Source: Membranipora membranacea
Lineage: Eukaryota; Bryozoa; Gymnolaemata; Cheilostomatida; Membraniporidae
Length of the DNA stretch: 64,000 nt
Direction of reading: 5' to 3'
Assembly: GCA_914767715.1 (NCBI GenBank)
Contig: OU612068.1
Span: 29,884,001-29,948,000 of the forward strand
Position numbers and translations under genes: made by a program. Below the pieces are notes generated by a model. That model did no database searches. It saw only the letters and a program-made list of their open reading frames with translations, and was not told the DNA's origin. Positions 35,388-47,865 of this stretch are shown in pieces (the first letter of the stretch is position 1; each line of letters begins with the position of its first letter).

Positions 35388-35730
35388 TGATCACCAACAT
35401 ATTATAGGGGAAAAAATATTTGAGCAGACTTTTTTCTTTCAATTACGGCATGCTGACCGGATATCAGATTGAAGGAAAGAAGATGTGAATAACATAAAAG
35501 CCTATCATTGGCTGTGAACAGTAGTTCTAAGTTTTCCTTACCAATAAGTTTTCCTTAGTTGGTTGAGGTAGGGCAACTTCTTATTCAGTTGACCTTTTTT
35601 ATTTGTCATGTCTTGGAACTGCCAAGACAAAGAGAGTGTTATAAGGGCAGAAAAAAATCTCTTTTTTTGTACCAAAAACTTTATTTTTCCTCATTGTTAG
35701 AACTGTACATAGCTAGATTGTCAGGGCCTG

Positions 35731-36260
35731 AAACTCTCTGTAGTTGTATCGAATTTCAGTACCCTCCACTGTCTGATTGGTAGCAGTGGAACTTAAGGAA
35801 ATTTTATTTCTTACTTCTCGGTCAACTCAATAGCAAGAAATATTCTTCCCTTATGATATTTATCACACGTTGTTACCCGAAGCATTGGTGACGAGATACC
35901 GATATCCTTAGAGCAAGGCTGCAATTTCTGTGTAAGATTTGCTCTCAGTTTGTAGGCAGGACGGAGCACACCTGGGGCCAACCGACTTGTTGGATGAAAT
36001 GAGGTATTTGCATATCATTACATATCAAGCACACAATCTGTCCAAATTTCTTTTGTAAGATTGGTTCAAAATCAGTATCCATGAAACTTAAAGCATAGTG
36101 AAGGAAAGTTATCTTTAGACTGAATACTCTTAGTTCATAATTTGGTACATTTTCTATGCTTTAAAACACACAGTCATTGTGACATTCTTATGTCTATTTC
36201 TGTAACAAGATTATACATTATCTCTTTTTTATTAATTCCACCGTTCTAAATCCTTTTCAG
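35731..36260. other. Spacer between the foldback element and the NOS promoter region
   Basis: No exon was found. 35935-35980 repeats, inverted, part of the tRNA-associated segment at 30800-30870. Confidence 0.5.
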
Positions 36261-36266
36261 CTCCAG

Positions 36267-36274
36267 TATATAAG
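36267..36274 (+). promoter_or_regulatory. Possible TATA box of NOS
   Basis: TATATAAG stands 217 bp before the NOS start codon, with C/T-rich sequence downstream where a start site would fall (~36295-36305). This is position and consensus only; an upstream noncoding exon with another promoter is equally possible. Confidence 0.35.
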
Positions 36275-36483
36275 CCACTGTGCCCTCTCTCAAGCTTCAT
36301 TGGTGATCTCAAGTGGCTGAGGAGAGCACCTCTTAATTTCTTTTTAACAACTTTCATATTTCAAAATATTTACTTTTTAATAATTATTAATATTTCAATC
36401 TCTCAACAGAATAATTAGCAGAAAGAATTTTAGAAATTACTACATATTGACTGAAACGCAACTTCATACACAGAATTCAAAAC

Positions 36484-39400
36484 ATGTCTGGATTTGGACA
36501 TTGCCCCTTTAGTGGGGCTGGAAGCACTCCTGTTAACCCCGTCGCTCTCAACAATTTTTTCAGCTCTGAGAATGTTCTCTTTGACACACTCCACAGTAAA
36601 TCAGCCGAGGTAAGATCTCAACTCTTATAAAAAATCTAAATCTCTGCAATTTTATTGATTACTTATTATTCTTATTAAATAATCAATAAAATTTCTATTC
36701 TTTGATTTATATAAGGCTTAGAAAATTGAAAACTTTCTTTGAATTATACAGTGAATTAAAGGTGAACAACTGATCTCGCAAAAAAAAAACATTTTTGAGG
36801 GGTTAAAATAGATCTGTCCCATTGGCTTTGACCAGCAAGTGAGAGTTTTGATAGTATGTTAAGACAGAGAAGATGTGCATATTTCAATTAGTCTATATCA
36901 GCTGTGGGAAACCTGCGCCTTTTTCCCGGTGTGACCTAATGGGTAATCCTCTCCGCCTGCATAAGATGTGGTCTTTTTTATAAAAAAAGGTTGCCCACCA
37001 AAGGTTTATATCTAGTTCCCAAATTGGTTCACAATAAAACAATGAAAAGCCAAAATCTCAGAGTGCAATGATTGAATCAGTTTCTGGAACAAATATATGA
37101 TAATATAAATACTATCTGTAGATATGCTGATATTTTGTGTTGCTTGTGTTTCAGGCTGGTAATCCCTGTACAGATAACTTGTTCTTGAAAATCCACCTTC
37201 TTCAGTTTACATGAATATTTTTCAACCTGGCTCTGATCAGCAATTAAAAGTTGTTGATAGTTGCAAATGATTTGATAAGTCTACAGTACAAATATATATA
37301 TTATAGTCCTCAATAAAAAACTGATGGATTTGAAAGCCAAAATCTCAGAGTTCCATTGAACTAATTTTTCGAACAAGACCAATAGTTCCTAAAATATAGG
37401 ATAATATAAATACTATCTGTAGAGATGTTGTTATTTTGTGTTGTTTGTGTTTCAGACTGGTAATCCCTGTACAGATAACTTGTGTCAGGGTGCTCTCGTG
37501 ATGCCTGAGATCCCTAAAAGTGATCGAGATCTCGACACAGTAGATATGGCTGAGATGGAACATTTCTATGCTGAGTATTACTCACGACTGGACGGCTCTG
37601 TCAAGAAACGGTAAGTCTTATATCATGTTTTTGTCTGGGATAGTATTTTTCTGTAGGTTAGCGATAGAAATTTGTGATACACTGACTCAAAGAAATTTCA
37701 GGTATGACAGTTGGATTGGAAGTTAGCATTCATTCATTGGTTTGCTCATTGATGAGGACGTGGATGAGGGAAAATAAATAACTAACCAATTGCTCCTGAC
37801 CTCAATGTGACCTTTAAAGATTTATGCGCTTGTAAAAACCTTGTGCTCATACATTCTTGACTCATCATTAAAATGATGGATCACATCACTTAGTATCCTA
37901 ACTCTGTGATCACATCATGAGGTAGAATTAGATTATTTGCAAATCTCTTCTGATCATACTGATATATGGGGATATTGACATTCCTGCAATCGATTTAAAA
38001 TGAGGTGACACCACCTTCTTCCAAGTTCAAATCTAAACAATGATTGATGTGTTTTAAAGTTTACCATCAAAACTAATCACATGGTCAAATTGTTATATGG
38101 AAGTCAATGAACTTATTATCCCCTGAGCAGTGAGATAGCGGCACAAGCTGTTACTTTCTCTCTCTTTGATTTGATGTCACAAACTCACCTCTCAAAAGCC
38201 CTCTAAATTCATCATAATTCAATGTGAATCCATAAATATCTCCGTAATTATCCACATCCTTACACATTAATCTGTTTGTCATTATAGCAAGGAGGATATG
38301 CAGAGGAGAATAAAGGAAATAAGAGAAGCAGTCAAAGCCCGCGGTCATTATGTCATGAAAACTGACGAGCTGTCGTTTGCCACTAAAACCGCGTGGAGAA
38401 ACGCTTCAAGATGTATTGGTAGAATACAGTGGTCTAAACTAAAGGTAACGCATCAGGCAGCTCAGTGCTTTCTGGAAAGATCTTAAAATACTTTGCCAAG
38501 ATATAATAAGATTTGTACAAAAATATATTTTTATACTGATTTAATTATATATTTCACAAGTTTGATAAGCAAATGATCTATGTATCAAAAAGTGTTTGAT
38601 CGTAAAGTTTATCGATAATATTGGATTGTTTTTAGCTGTTTGATGGAAGACATGTACAGTCTACTCAAGAAATGTTTGAGATCTTGTGTGAACATATTGA
38701 GTACGGAACTAACGAGGGAAACATCAGGTAAGCACCGACACTTAATCTCCCCCATCATCCACCATTGTAGTCTGGTTCTGGTTTGGTATCAACCCATACG
38801 TCTTCCTAAGACGCTCTACAAAATAAAATTTAGTATCTCAGCATGTGAACAGATCTACGCACTCGGATTAATGTGTGAAATTGGAACGGGGATATGAGGG
38901 GGTGGGGTCAAATTTGGTCAACAAGATTCCTGCCATATTTCACTGATGCAGCTGGATCGCTCATTATTTTCTTGTTTATTCTTATTTAAGGTCTGCTATC
39001 TCAGTGTTTCCGTGTAGACAATCTGGAGCTCAGGTGAGAATCTGGAATCCAGAGTTTATCAGTTACGCCGGGTTCGAGCTGGCACCTGGTGTGATTGTCG
39101 GTGATCCTAACCATGTGGATCTCACCAAAATATGTCTACAGCTCGGCTGGAACCCTAAGAGAGACAGGTAAATTAATCACGAGTCTAGAAATTTGCAATC
39201 AACAAATAATTTACTTTTGCAGATTCTGATAGTTAGCTGTGATGTGGATTGTGTTCTTGGCAGCTCCTGAGTTATAAGTAGTTCAGATTCTGATAGCTTA
39301 CTGGTTGATTTTGCAGGTTTCAGATTTTACCCCTAGTATTACAGTATGGAGACAATAACCCAGATATGTACATTATACCAGAGAAGCTACGCCTTGAGGT

Positions 39401-42400
39401 GCCCATTACTCATCCTAAGTAAGTAACCATTACTCATCCTAAGTAAGTTACCTTATTCACAGCACCTCAGAATGCTAACCTGCTGGATGTGTTTTCGAAG
39501 ATATACATATCATACAATTAAGTCAAATTCAATACAAAAATTAAATATGGTATAAAAGACTGGTGTTACAAGTTTGTATTTTTTTTCGAAAAAACATTGC
39601 ATACTACTTTTTTGGTCCCCATTACGATTGGTGAGCAGACCGAATGCCAAAAGCTGCCAAAATAAAAAAGAACTTACTGTGAATCTACCATTCCTTCCTA
39701 TTGCATGTGGAAGCTGAATTATCTGATCTGTATGTGAGTCTATACGATCGATTTACTCTCTAGTTATCCTGGACTGGCTGATCTAGATCTGAAGTGGTTT
39801 GCTGTACCAGGAGTTACTAATATGGGGATGGATTGTGGTGGTCAGTTTCATATGGCTACAGGATTTAACGGCTGGTACATGTCTACCGAGATTGTCAGAG
39901 ATTTATGTGACACTAGCAGATATAATATGCTACCGGTAAGACAAACAGATTATCAACAACATCTAGTGAATTAATCTTGGGTCAAGCTTTGAACCTACAC
40001 TTGACAATAGTTCTATAATGATGATTGATGATCTTGACAAGGACATTGAAGTCAGCCTTGTTCACGAGGCCAAGGCTACAAGGCTACATTGAACTTCTTA
40101 AACCCTTATATTTAACTTTCACTGATCATGAAGTCTTATCTAGTTATTACATAGCCAAATTCTTATTTATGTATGTTTTAGGAAATAGCAGAAGCTATGG
40201 GATTCGATATCAGTAAGCCAGCAGTGTTTTGGAAGGACTCCGCAGCAACAGAACTCAATATAGCTATAGTGTCTAGCTTCCAGGTCATTATTTAGGTTTA
40301 CTACCTGAAGTTATTCGAATAAATCATTTAATTAACTATTTTTTCTGCCTATAAAGATGAGAAAAGCCTGTTTATTTGATCTGGTTCATTGTACAGTATA
40401 TTCCTATAGACTAGCATATTCAGGGTAGTAAAAACCTTGAAATTGTGGCCAAATACAACTTCATGTTCAATATATCTTTGCTGTAGGCCAATAACGTTAC
40501 TATAACAGACCACCACACTGCGTCGGATACATTCATGCATCATCTGGAGACAGAGCAGACCCTCAGGGGTGGCTGCCCCGCTGACTGGGTATGGATCACT
40601 CCACCTCTTGGAGGACATCTGACATCTGTATTCCATCAGGAGATGATGAACTATAAACTCAAACCAAGCTATGAATATCAGGTATAATCAGAGAGACTAC
40701 CGGGTATCCCACTAAGTCATCAGCCGATGTTTGATGTACTTGATACGAAAACCAAATCCTAATTTAATCACTGCAATTCTGTTATTTTAGAAAAAGCCGT
40801 GGATTGGATTCCAGTGGAAAGGAGATTTGAGAAAAGGAAATGTGAGGAAAGACAAGCTAACACTTAGAAGTGTTGCAAGGTATGACATCACTGTTTTTCT
40901 TCCGAGAAATTTTACTGTTTCCTCTGTGAAATTTTAATAATGATAATTGATTTCGATTTTGCGTAGGGAGACCCTAATCACTCGTTTCCCTTTCCTTGTA
41001 CAGGATATATGACTTGTTGTTATTTGACGGACTTGAAGTCTAATTGCAATATCGTTTCCGAAATTCCGTGCTAGATTAGGGCTTTGTGCAACAGTAATGG
41101 GGAACAACTGCTATTTTTACCATGCCTTCTATATGTCAGGCCCTGATTCCATACTGTGATTTATACTTATTTTAGAGCTCTAATGGCTTGCTACAAGTTG
41201 ATGAAATCTGCCATGAGGAACAGGAAAGAGTGTACCATCTTATACGCTACAGAAACTGGCCAATCAGAGCGCTGTGCCCACAAGCTGCAGAGACAGTTTG
41301 AGCAGGAGTTTAACGTTGAGGTATGTTGCATAACACTGCAGGGTGTGGTGATGATGTTTACACCAGTTCACATAAGCTTACATAAAACCTATGGCAACCT
41401 GGTTATTTATGCGAATGACAATCTGTATGCAAAGTATTATTTTATGCCGACTATTTGAGGAGATATAATAGCTTATTCTCTGCTCTCCCTAGGTTTGCAG
41501 GATGGATAAATATGACACTAAACTACTGAAGAACGAGTCCTTACTCATAGTTATAACCAGTACATTCGGTAACGGAGAAGCTCCTGATACTGGAAAGGTA
41601 CTTTATCTATAGATAATCACATTGCATTATTCAAGCTATCATAAAAACCGAATTACCGTAATCCCTCACCTATAAGTCACCGGACTTATAAGTGAATCAC
41701 CCCCCTCAGAAAAAATAAAAAAGCTCCAGCTATAAGACACCCCACAGCTATAAGACACCCCACCGCTCTAAGACACTCACTACACTACACTCACTACAAA
41801 TGAACTAAGTAGTTTTGGGAAAAAAGCCGCCTTCACTTATAAGTCGGGATCTATAGGTGAGGGATTACGGTACTTTATCCTGGGTGGTTATGTTGATTTA
41901 ATTTGTTTATGTTTGTAGATAATGCTGGGAGTTCAAATTTCTCCCTCACTGTTTAGTACAATGATTTAACTATAGGTGTATGGAGGTAATTTGTGGTTGG
42001 TATTAAGGGGATAATATGATGATTATATGGGGATAGTATGTGGATGTGACACCATCAGTATTTCTTCTTTTATTGCTATAATATGCATGGAGGATAAAAA
42101 TATATCATAGCATTATTTTTTTATTTTAGTCGTTTGAGAAGTTTCTGATTAATACTGCAGAGAAAAGAAGCAGCGCCCCTTCACCCTCATGGTATTAATA
42201 TTCAGCGCTCAAAGTCTAATTATGAATTGTTATTCTTCTTTGTGTGGAAAAAAACAATTACAGCATCATTTTGTCAGGATAGATTTGATAAACAAACATG
42301 ACTTTTCTATATTTTGCCTGTGTCCTCTTCATTTCATTGTGAAAATTAATTGTGTCATTCATTTTGTTTAAAGCAAGACAAAAACACCTACAAGGTAAAA

Positions 42401-45400
42401 TGCTGCTTTGCTTCTTAATATCTACATATATGTATATGTGTATAACTATGTATATAAACAATGCATTTATTTATGTATATTTGGACATTGTGAACAATGT
42501 TTACAATGTATACATATATGTATACGCTTATTCATAAAGATATGCATGATAGGCTTGTTTGCATCCTTGTAGGGACACTAATCTACCAGTACACAATATA
42601 CAGTAACAATTACCAACTACTACAAGTAGTTCCAGCTAGAGATTCTAGACTCAAGAGTCTTCAAGTCTTGTTTGAACATGAATCTGATGCTTTCAGTAAC
42701 ATTACTTGCCTAAAAAGCTTATGCATTAAGGCGGTTTGGGAAATTGTCTGTACCTGGCCAATTTGTTTTCACTTTGTTATCATGTAAGATTGCTTGCCTA
42801 TCAATAACATTGGTGGTTTCTATGATGACAGATTTGCGGTGTTTGGACTTGGATCCAGTGCATATCCCAACTATTGTTCATTCTCTATGCGTGTGGATGA
42901 GCTGTTATCTGATATTGGACTGAAGAGACTGATGGATATACATACTGGTGATGAACAGAAGAACCAGGAGACAGCTTTCAGAAACTGGAGCAGCAAAATC
43001 TACTCTGTATGTGTCTCCGCCATTCTGTCGGTCTTTCTTTCCTCATGATACAACGCCTACATCTAATCGAACACATTGAGTAGTATTTATTTAAATTTAA
43101 GTTTGATCAACTACACAATTATGAGGCTGTTGTCACAAATGAGTAGTTGAGACTCTAATGGGAGATCTAACCAGACTTAGGTAAATAATTTCTTTATTTG
43201 CAGACCAATGTGCAATTTTTTGCTGAGCTTCTCAGCCTCAGACATATAAACATGGTTTAATATTGACTTGTGTGACTGTATTGATTGTATGGATTGTTTT
43301 GTTATAGGCATCATGTCAGATGCACGGTATCAGTATAAGAAGAAGCTCTAGTGGTCAATCTCTGCTCTCAGATTTCCAGCAGAATAAGGATTCATATCAC
43401 CTAGTACCCTCAGGTACATCTCCAGCTGATGTCCATGAAGGTAAATATCCCCACCTCTACGGCTTCTCATACTCCTCTGATCTTGTGCTGCCGCTCAAGT
43501 CTATAAATTACTGGTTACTCCTCTGTTCCATCAAATTAGTAGTCTTGTATTTTGTGGAAATAGTTGCATATGTGGAAAAACCTGATGTTCATTTTTTTTT
43601 ATTGCATTATTAGGTCTGAAGAATATGCACAGCAAGTCTGTAGCCACCTGTGAGGCGATGTCAGTAGAATCACTTATCAAAGTTGGAGCCAAGTGGGAGT
43701 CTATCATGGAAACCGGCCTTACGTAAGTCTGACGTTTTTATTGACTCCATGATAACCATATAAATATAAAAAAAATTAATATGGTCATGTTATGAATATA
43801 ACTATTGCTGAATTGTGACATGAGACGGCTTGGTGGGGAGTCAACTCTCATATATCTATAGAAGTAAGATGTTTGTTTTGCAGCTGTGACACAGTGTTAG
43901 TAAAGCTGAAGCACACAGGACTAGAATATGAGCCTGGAGATCATTTGGCGGTGTATCCATCTAATATAACAGCCAATGTTAATACTGTATGTAACAGCTG
44001 TATATTCGACTCTGGAGTGGATAAAAATACTGTAGTCTCAGTAAAGTCAAAAGGTACGAGGACATTTATTATTGTATTTTTCCTCTTGTCCGGAAACAAC
44101 AATTTAATCCCTCAATTATCATCAAACACCATAGTAATGTGACATATCAATGAGTAGTAGATTGCAAAGAAAAACCGGGACTCAAATAACAATTAAAAAT
44201 CAAAATTGATTAGGAAATAATATGAATATTCTTAGAACATCTGGAGATGAGATGAAGTTCCTTGAGCTTTTGCTGATGAACCTGAATTTTCATTTGTAGC
44301 CAATGAGAAGAGGTCCTCTACTGGCAGACAAAGAATACCTTGTTGTAGCGTAGTCTCAGCTCTTACCAACTATCTGGATATTGAAGCCACCCCCAGACAG
44401 TCAGACCTTGAGAATATCCTGGCTATGTGTCAGTGTAGTGATGAAGAGAGGAAGCAGCTGCTCCTACTTTCAATGGTAAGTCTGTGTAAATAATCACACT
44501 TCAGAAACACTAGCAGTCTATGATGATAGACATACAATAGATCAGTGTGTCACCTTACTATGTAGGTACCAAGTTGGATTATCGATTCATCATTCTGACA
44601 CTATAAAACTTTGATTTGTAGAAGGAACGTGAGTACCAATTGTGGGCAGAGTCAAAGCCTTCCTGGGTAGATTTTCTTCAAGCATTCCCATCTCTAAGAA
44701 TCCCTGCCTGGTATTTCCTGACAGAGTTGGCGTTATTACAGCCCAGATATTACAGTATAAGTAGTTCCCCTCTGGTGTGCCCTGATGAGGTACATCTCAC
44801 AGTCACAGTGCTCCAGTACTCTGTGGGAAAAGGTACGTTCATCATATGTTCTCTATGTGACAGCATTTATCATTCCACTCATGAAATGTATCTGTAAAGG
44901 TGCAGCAAAATTTGAATGTCGATGAAAAGAGCAGGTGAATCTCAATGCTTCTCACTCATATTGTATGTGCATGGTCCCAAATATCCAAGTGACTTGATCG
45001 GCAAATAAAATGTTTTCATATTATTGTTATAAACACTTTTGGTATATTTAGCTGGAGCTGAGAGACGGAAATTCGGCCTTTGCTCAAACTACCTGAAAAA
45101 CCTGACAGAAGGCCAGGCTGTACAGACATTTGTGAGAAGGTGAGCTACTACTAACTGTATTGTGATGATTTATTACAAACCTGGAATTAATTTTTCACAC
45201 ATGGATGGCCAAATAGACCAGAAGAGCTTGAAAAGCGTGGATTGTAGATATCTGAAATTCTAATAATTTTGTTCTGTCTTTTACAGATGTGAGAGTTTCC
45301 ACATGCCCTCACCATCTCAGGATATTATTATGATTGGAGCTGGCAGCGGACTCGCTCCTTTCAGGAGTTTCTGGCAGCACAAGCAGTACGTCGCTGCTAA

Positions 45401-46121
45401 CCCTGGCTCTGATCCTGAGAGCCTCAAGTTCTCACAGGGAGGTGGCATGGTCTACTTATTCCAGGGTTTCAGGACGAGATCACAGACTCTACACAGGAAT
45501 GAACTGAATGATGCAGTTGCTGACAGAACTATAGAAGCCAGATTCACCTCATTCTCCCGAGAGAAACACATTGCTAAGGTGAGAATGAAATCCAAATATC
45601 AGTTGACCTACTTCCCAACCTCCACAACTAAAACCTGTTGAGACTATTACCATGCATAGCTCCTAAATACTTGTTGTGATTGTATAACACAATAAAGCAT
45701 CGAACTGTTGATTTCTTATTAGTGCTGAGCTGTTGAAATGTTTTACTTTTCCTGCGGCTGCTGAGTGTGATTGAGACTAACTGACATTCTCGTCATCCCT
45801 TTTCAGACATATGTTCAGGATAAACTCACAGAGCACAGTGAACTGATCTACAAGCTGCTCATGAACAAGAAGGCCCATCTGTATATATGTGGTGATATAA
45901 AGATGGCTACTGGTGTCAGTGAAGCTCTCAAATCTTTGCTGACCACTCACCGAGAGCGCAGAGCTGAACCGCGAGCCATAGAAAAGGTGGCCTCTTACGG
46001 TTCACTCAGTGGTATTGACAGTGGTTTCTCAGATACTAGCTCTGTAGATGGTGCTGATATTCTTGATCATTTAAGAGAAGAGGGTAGATACCATGAGGAT
46101 ATCTATTCTATCCTCGTATAA
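36484..46121 (+). CDS. NOS: Nitric oxide synthase, complete, 23 exons
   Basis: Exons: 36484-36609, 37456-37610, 38288-38444, 38636-38727, 38991-39167, 39317-39418, 39764-39935, 40182-40283, 40487-40681, 40791-40879, 41176-41320, 41493-41597, 42130-42191, 42374-42394, 42832-43006, 43308-43440, 43614-43722, 43884-44053, 44300-44475, 44622-44832, 45052-45139, 45287-45578, 45807-46121. They total 3369 nt: 1122 residues plus stop. The enzyme makes NO and citrulline from L-arginine, O2 and NADPH. The oxygenase domain has the zinc pair C47-x4-C52, the haem Cys136 in [14 protein letters not shown], the substrate Glu312 in GWYMSTEI, and [17 protein letters not shown] with FHQEM. A basic helix at ~446-472 is a likely calmodulin site. 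The reductase has the FMN loop ATETGQS (480-486), [15 protein letters not shown], the FAD sites [11 protein letters not shown] and R863-YYS, the NADPH loop [13 protein letters not shown] (938-950) and YICGDIKMA. There is no PDZ domain and no N-terminal MG for myristoylation. The insert in the FMN domain is short, as in inducible NOS. The C-terminal tail is Ser/Gly-rich, ending [10 protein letters not shown]. The start is the first in-frame ATG of exon 1. Confidence 0.97.
37041..37190 (+). pseudogene. Partial duplicate of NOS exon 2 with its acceptor (pseudo-exon)
   Basis: About 300 bp upstream of real exon 2, the sequence TTTCAG-GCTGGTAATCCCTG repeats the acceptor and first 27 bases of the exon with one change, together with ~110 bp of preceding intron (CCAAAATCTCAGAGT, ATAATATAAATACTATCTGT). 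After codon 9 it diverges, would read to a TGA at about 37212, and has no good donor. It keeps the first zinc Cys but lacks the second. Confidence 0.85.
39402..39449 (+). repeat. 24-bp tandem duplication of the NOS exon 6 end and donor
   Basis: CCATTACTCATCCTAAGTAA occurs at 39403 and again at ~39427. The first copy is the end of exon 6 with its GTAAGT donor at 39419; the second is an intronic decoy. Reading through to the second donor meets TAA at once. Confidence 0.88.
41654..41872. mobile_element. ~215-bp MITE with TA target site in a NOS intron
   Basis: The ends are TA-CCGTAATCCCTCACCTATA and, inverted, TA-CCGTAATCCCTCACCTATA, an exact match over ~20 bp. Subterminal repeats of TATAAGACACCCCAC and CTTATAAGTC follow. 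It shares its end sequence with the larger element at 59516-60470, which suggests mobilisation by the same transposase. It lies in the intron between NOS exons 12 and 13. Confidence 0.88.
42374..42394 (+). other. NOS: 21-nt microexon of NOS (exon 14)
   Basis: The 21 bases between acceptor TTTTGTTTAAAG and donor GTAAAA join exon 13 (ending in phase 2, ..TG) to exon 15 (starting A-TTT). With it the junction reads S-C-K-T-K-T-P-T-R-F-A-V-F, restoring the RFAVFGLG block of NOS. Without it the junction codon is TGA. The assignment is inference from phase and splice signals; I found no other short exon that fits. Confidence 0.72.
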
Positions 46122-46790
46122 TCAAAAAGATATTGTCTCCCCCTGCCTTAGCTCTTTTTATCACAACATATTTATTTATCTTTATTATTTTTATTTTATA
46201 TAATGTCGTTTTGATACTGGTGGTGGTGACGAATAGTTTTGCCTCTGATTCTGCCATAGCTCCTTGTGGTGATGGAGCACATTAACCTTGTTATTCACGC
46301 TATTATCAGATTATCAATTAAGGTTTCATTGATCTCTAATTATTTTTATGCAGGCATTTTTAAAAAAATGCGTGGAAATACGCATCAGCCGTCATTGCGA
46401 TGACATATCTCCTCAGATAATTTGTCCATAAGTCTCTGTCCAGCCCCAGGGTAAATGGGCAATTTGTATGTCGGAGGGATGGCTACCTTAGGAAACATAT
46501 CCTCTATTCTTTTTATTTTATTTTTCTGAATTTTCTTTTCCAAAAAAAGCAACATTATCTTGAAAGGGGAGATAACCTCTTATGACTCTTCCTGGCAGCT
46601 AGCCTTTATCAAATTATAAATTACTGAGTATTTGTATAACATGATACCTTTTACCATATCTATCTCACAATTGTATCAATTTTGTGCAATCCTTATTATC
46701 TCTGACCATTAAATGTTATAATAGATCCAACTCTTGTATGATATGGTATTGTATGTAACAAAAATAAAATCTGATAAAAACAAGATTATT
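46122..46790 (+). other. Probable 3' UTR of NOS
   Basis: The stop codon ends at 46121. AT-rich sequence follows, and the first good poly(A) signal I see is AATAAA at 46763-46768, which would give a ~650-nt 3' UTR. Confidence 0.55.
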
Positions 46791-47865
46791 TTGTCATTGA
46801 ATGACCCAAGTTCTATACCAGTGCACCAGCCTTCAGATGTCTTATTGTCTTATTGTCATTAAATCTACTGCCTTGATATAATTATTCGATTGTTGAAAAT
46901 TGATAGACTAGATTCAGTTTACATTGACAAAAATATTTGTTTGTTAACAGTGAAAATGAATATCTGGCGGTGTATAATAAGTGCATCAAGTTTGGAAATA
47001 GAAAGTCTTGTTTCATATTCTTCCGCATCATAGATCTTGTACAACATTTTTGGTGTCTTTCCAATTTTTCTTTACCTTGATCTGAAAGATGAGGATACCA
47101 GCGTGGAACTGCGTATAATGACTAAAATCTTGCTCTTGCTCTTGCTCTATAGAGGAGAGCCAGGACAAATGGAGTAACACCTGATCTTTTAATCATCACT
47201 GAAACATGATTAGAGGATTTTGTCCTCTCAAAATCATTTATATGAGAGACAATTTTTTTGCGTCGAGTTACCTGGCGTTATGTGTGCATCAAACCTTAAA
47301 ACAAGTCCTGGTGTTGGATTAGGGTGATCGACAAATTAAATTTGAATTTAAAGTTTGAAGGCGAATGACCAAATAGACCCAGGGTTATGAGGAGACATAT
47401 GTGTGTACGGTGTTAATCCTAGTAAAGTATTTTACAATAACATAATTTAATAAAAAGTTGAATAGTATGAACTTGCTCGAAGAAGACATAATTCTGCCTA
47501 AACAATAATCCTCAACTTTTTTAGGATCTCAACTATATGGAAACAACTTTGATCATCATAAAAGCTAGCAGAGGTAATCAAGTAAAGATGAAAGCTGATC
47601 CCTACTTATCAAACTGTTAACTGACTTATAGTGTGCCTTACACTATCAAACAACAAGTTACCTCTTTAGACGAATAAATTAAAATTAAAATGGATATTCC
47701 TACAATATCCACTATTGTAATATTATGCTCTCCAGTCAAAATGGTCAACAATGACCAAGGGCAATGACAGTAAACAAAGTGTTCATTTTAGTAACCCCAT
47801 AAATTACTAAATTTAGGAATTGGAAAAAAACATTTCAGGTTTTTATTATCATGACTTTTCTTGAA
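46791..47865. other. Intergenic sequence without recognised features
   Basis: No exon, TIR or tandem array is supported. A short (CTTGCT)n run occurs at about 47132-47148. Confidence 0.5.

Larger units (their letters stand above)
33255..35730. mobile_element. Foldback-type element: long inverted repeats carrying 15-bp minisatellites
   Basis: The left arm (~33255-34520) and right arm (~34795-35730) are inverted copies around a ~275-bp loop. Paired blocks include GTACCAAAAACTTT, CTTATTCAGTTGACCTTT, GCCTATCATTGGCTGTGAAC (near identical), the minisatellites, and an inner block GCTACGCCGCTGTCTCTACT. The left arm has ~330 bp more (around 33560-33890, with its own small hairpin of TTATAAGAAAGAAAAAA) and more minisatellite copies. 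Long inverted repeats built partly of short tandem repeats, with no transposase, match the description of foldback elements such as Drosophila FB. Homology to FB is not claimed. Confidence 0.85.

Noticed and set aside
37155-37214. Pseudo-exon as a true alternative NOS exon
   Set aside because: It has no donor and reaches a stop; without transcript data it is better treated as a duplication relic.
42192-42831. Longer open frames between NOS exons 13 and 15 (for example 42497-42787) as coding
   Set aside because: They lack fitting splice sites and resemble no NOS sequence; the 21-nt microexon alone restores the frame.
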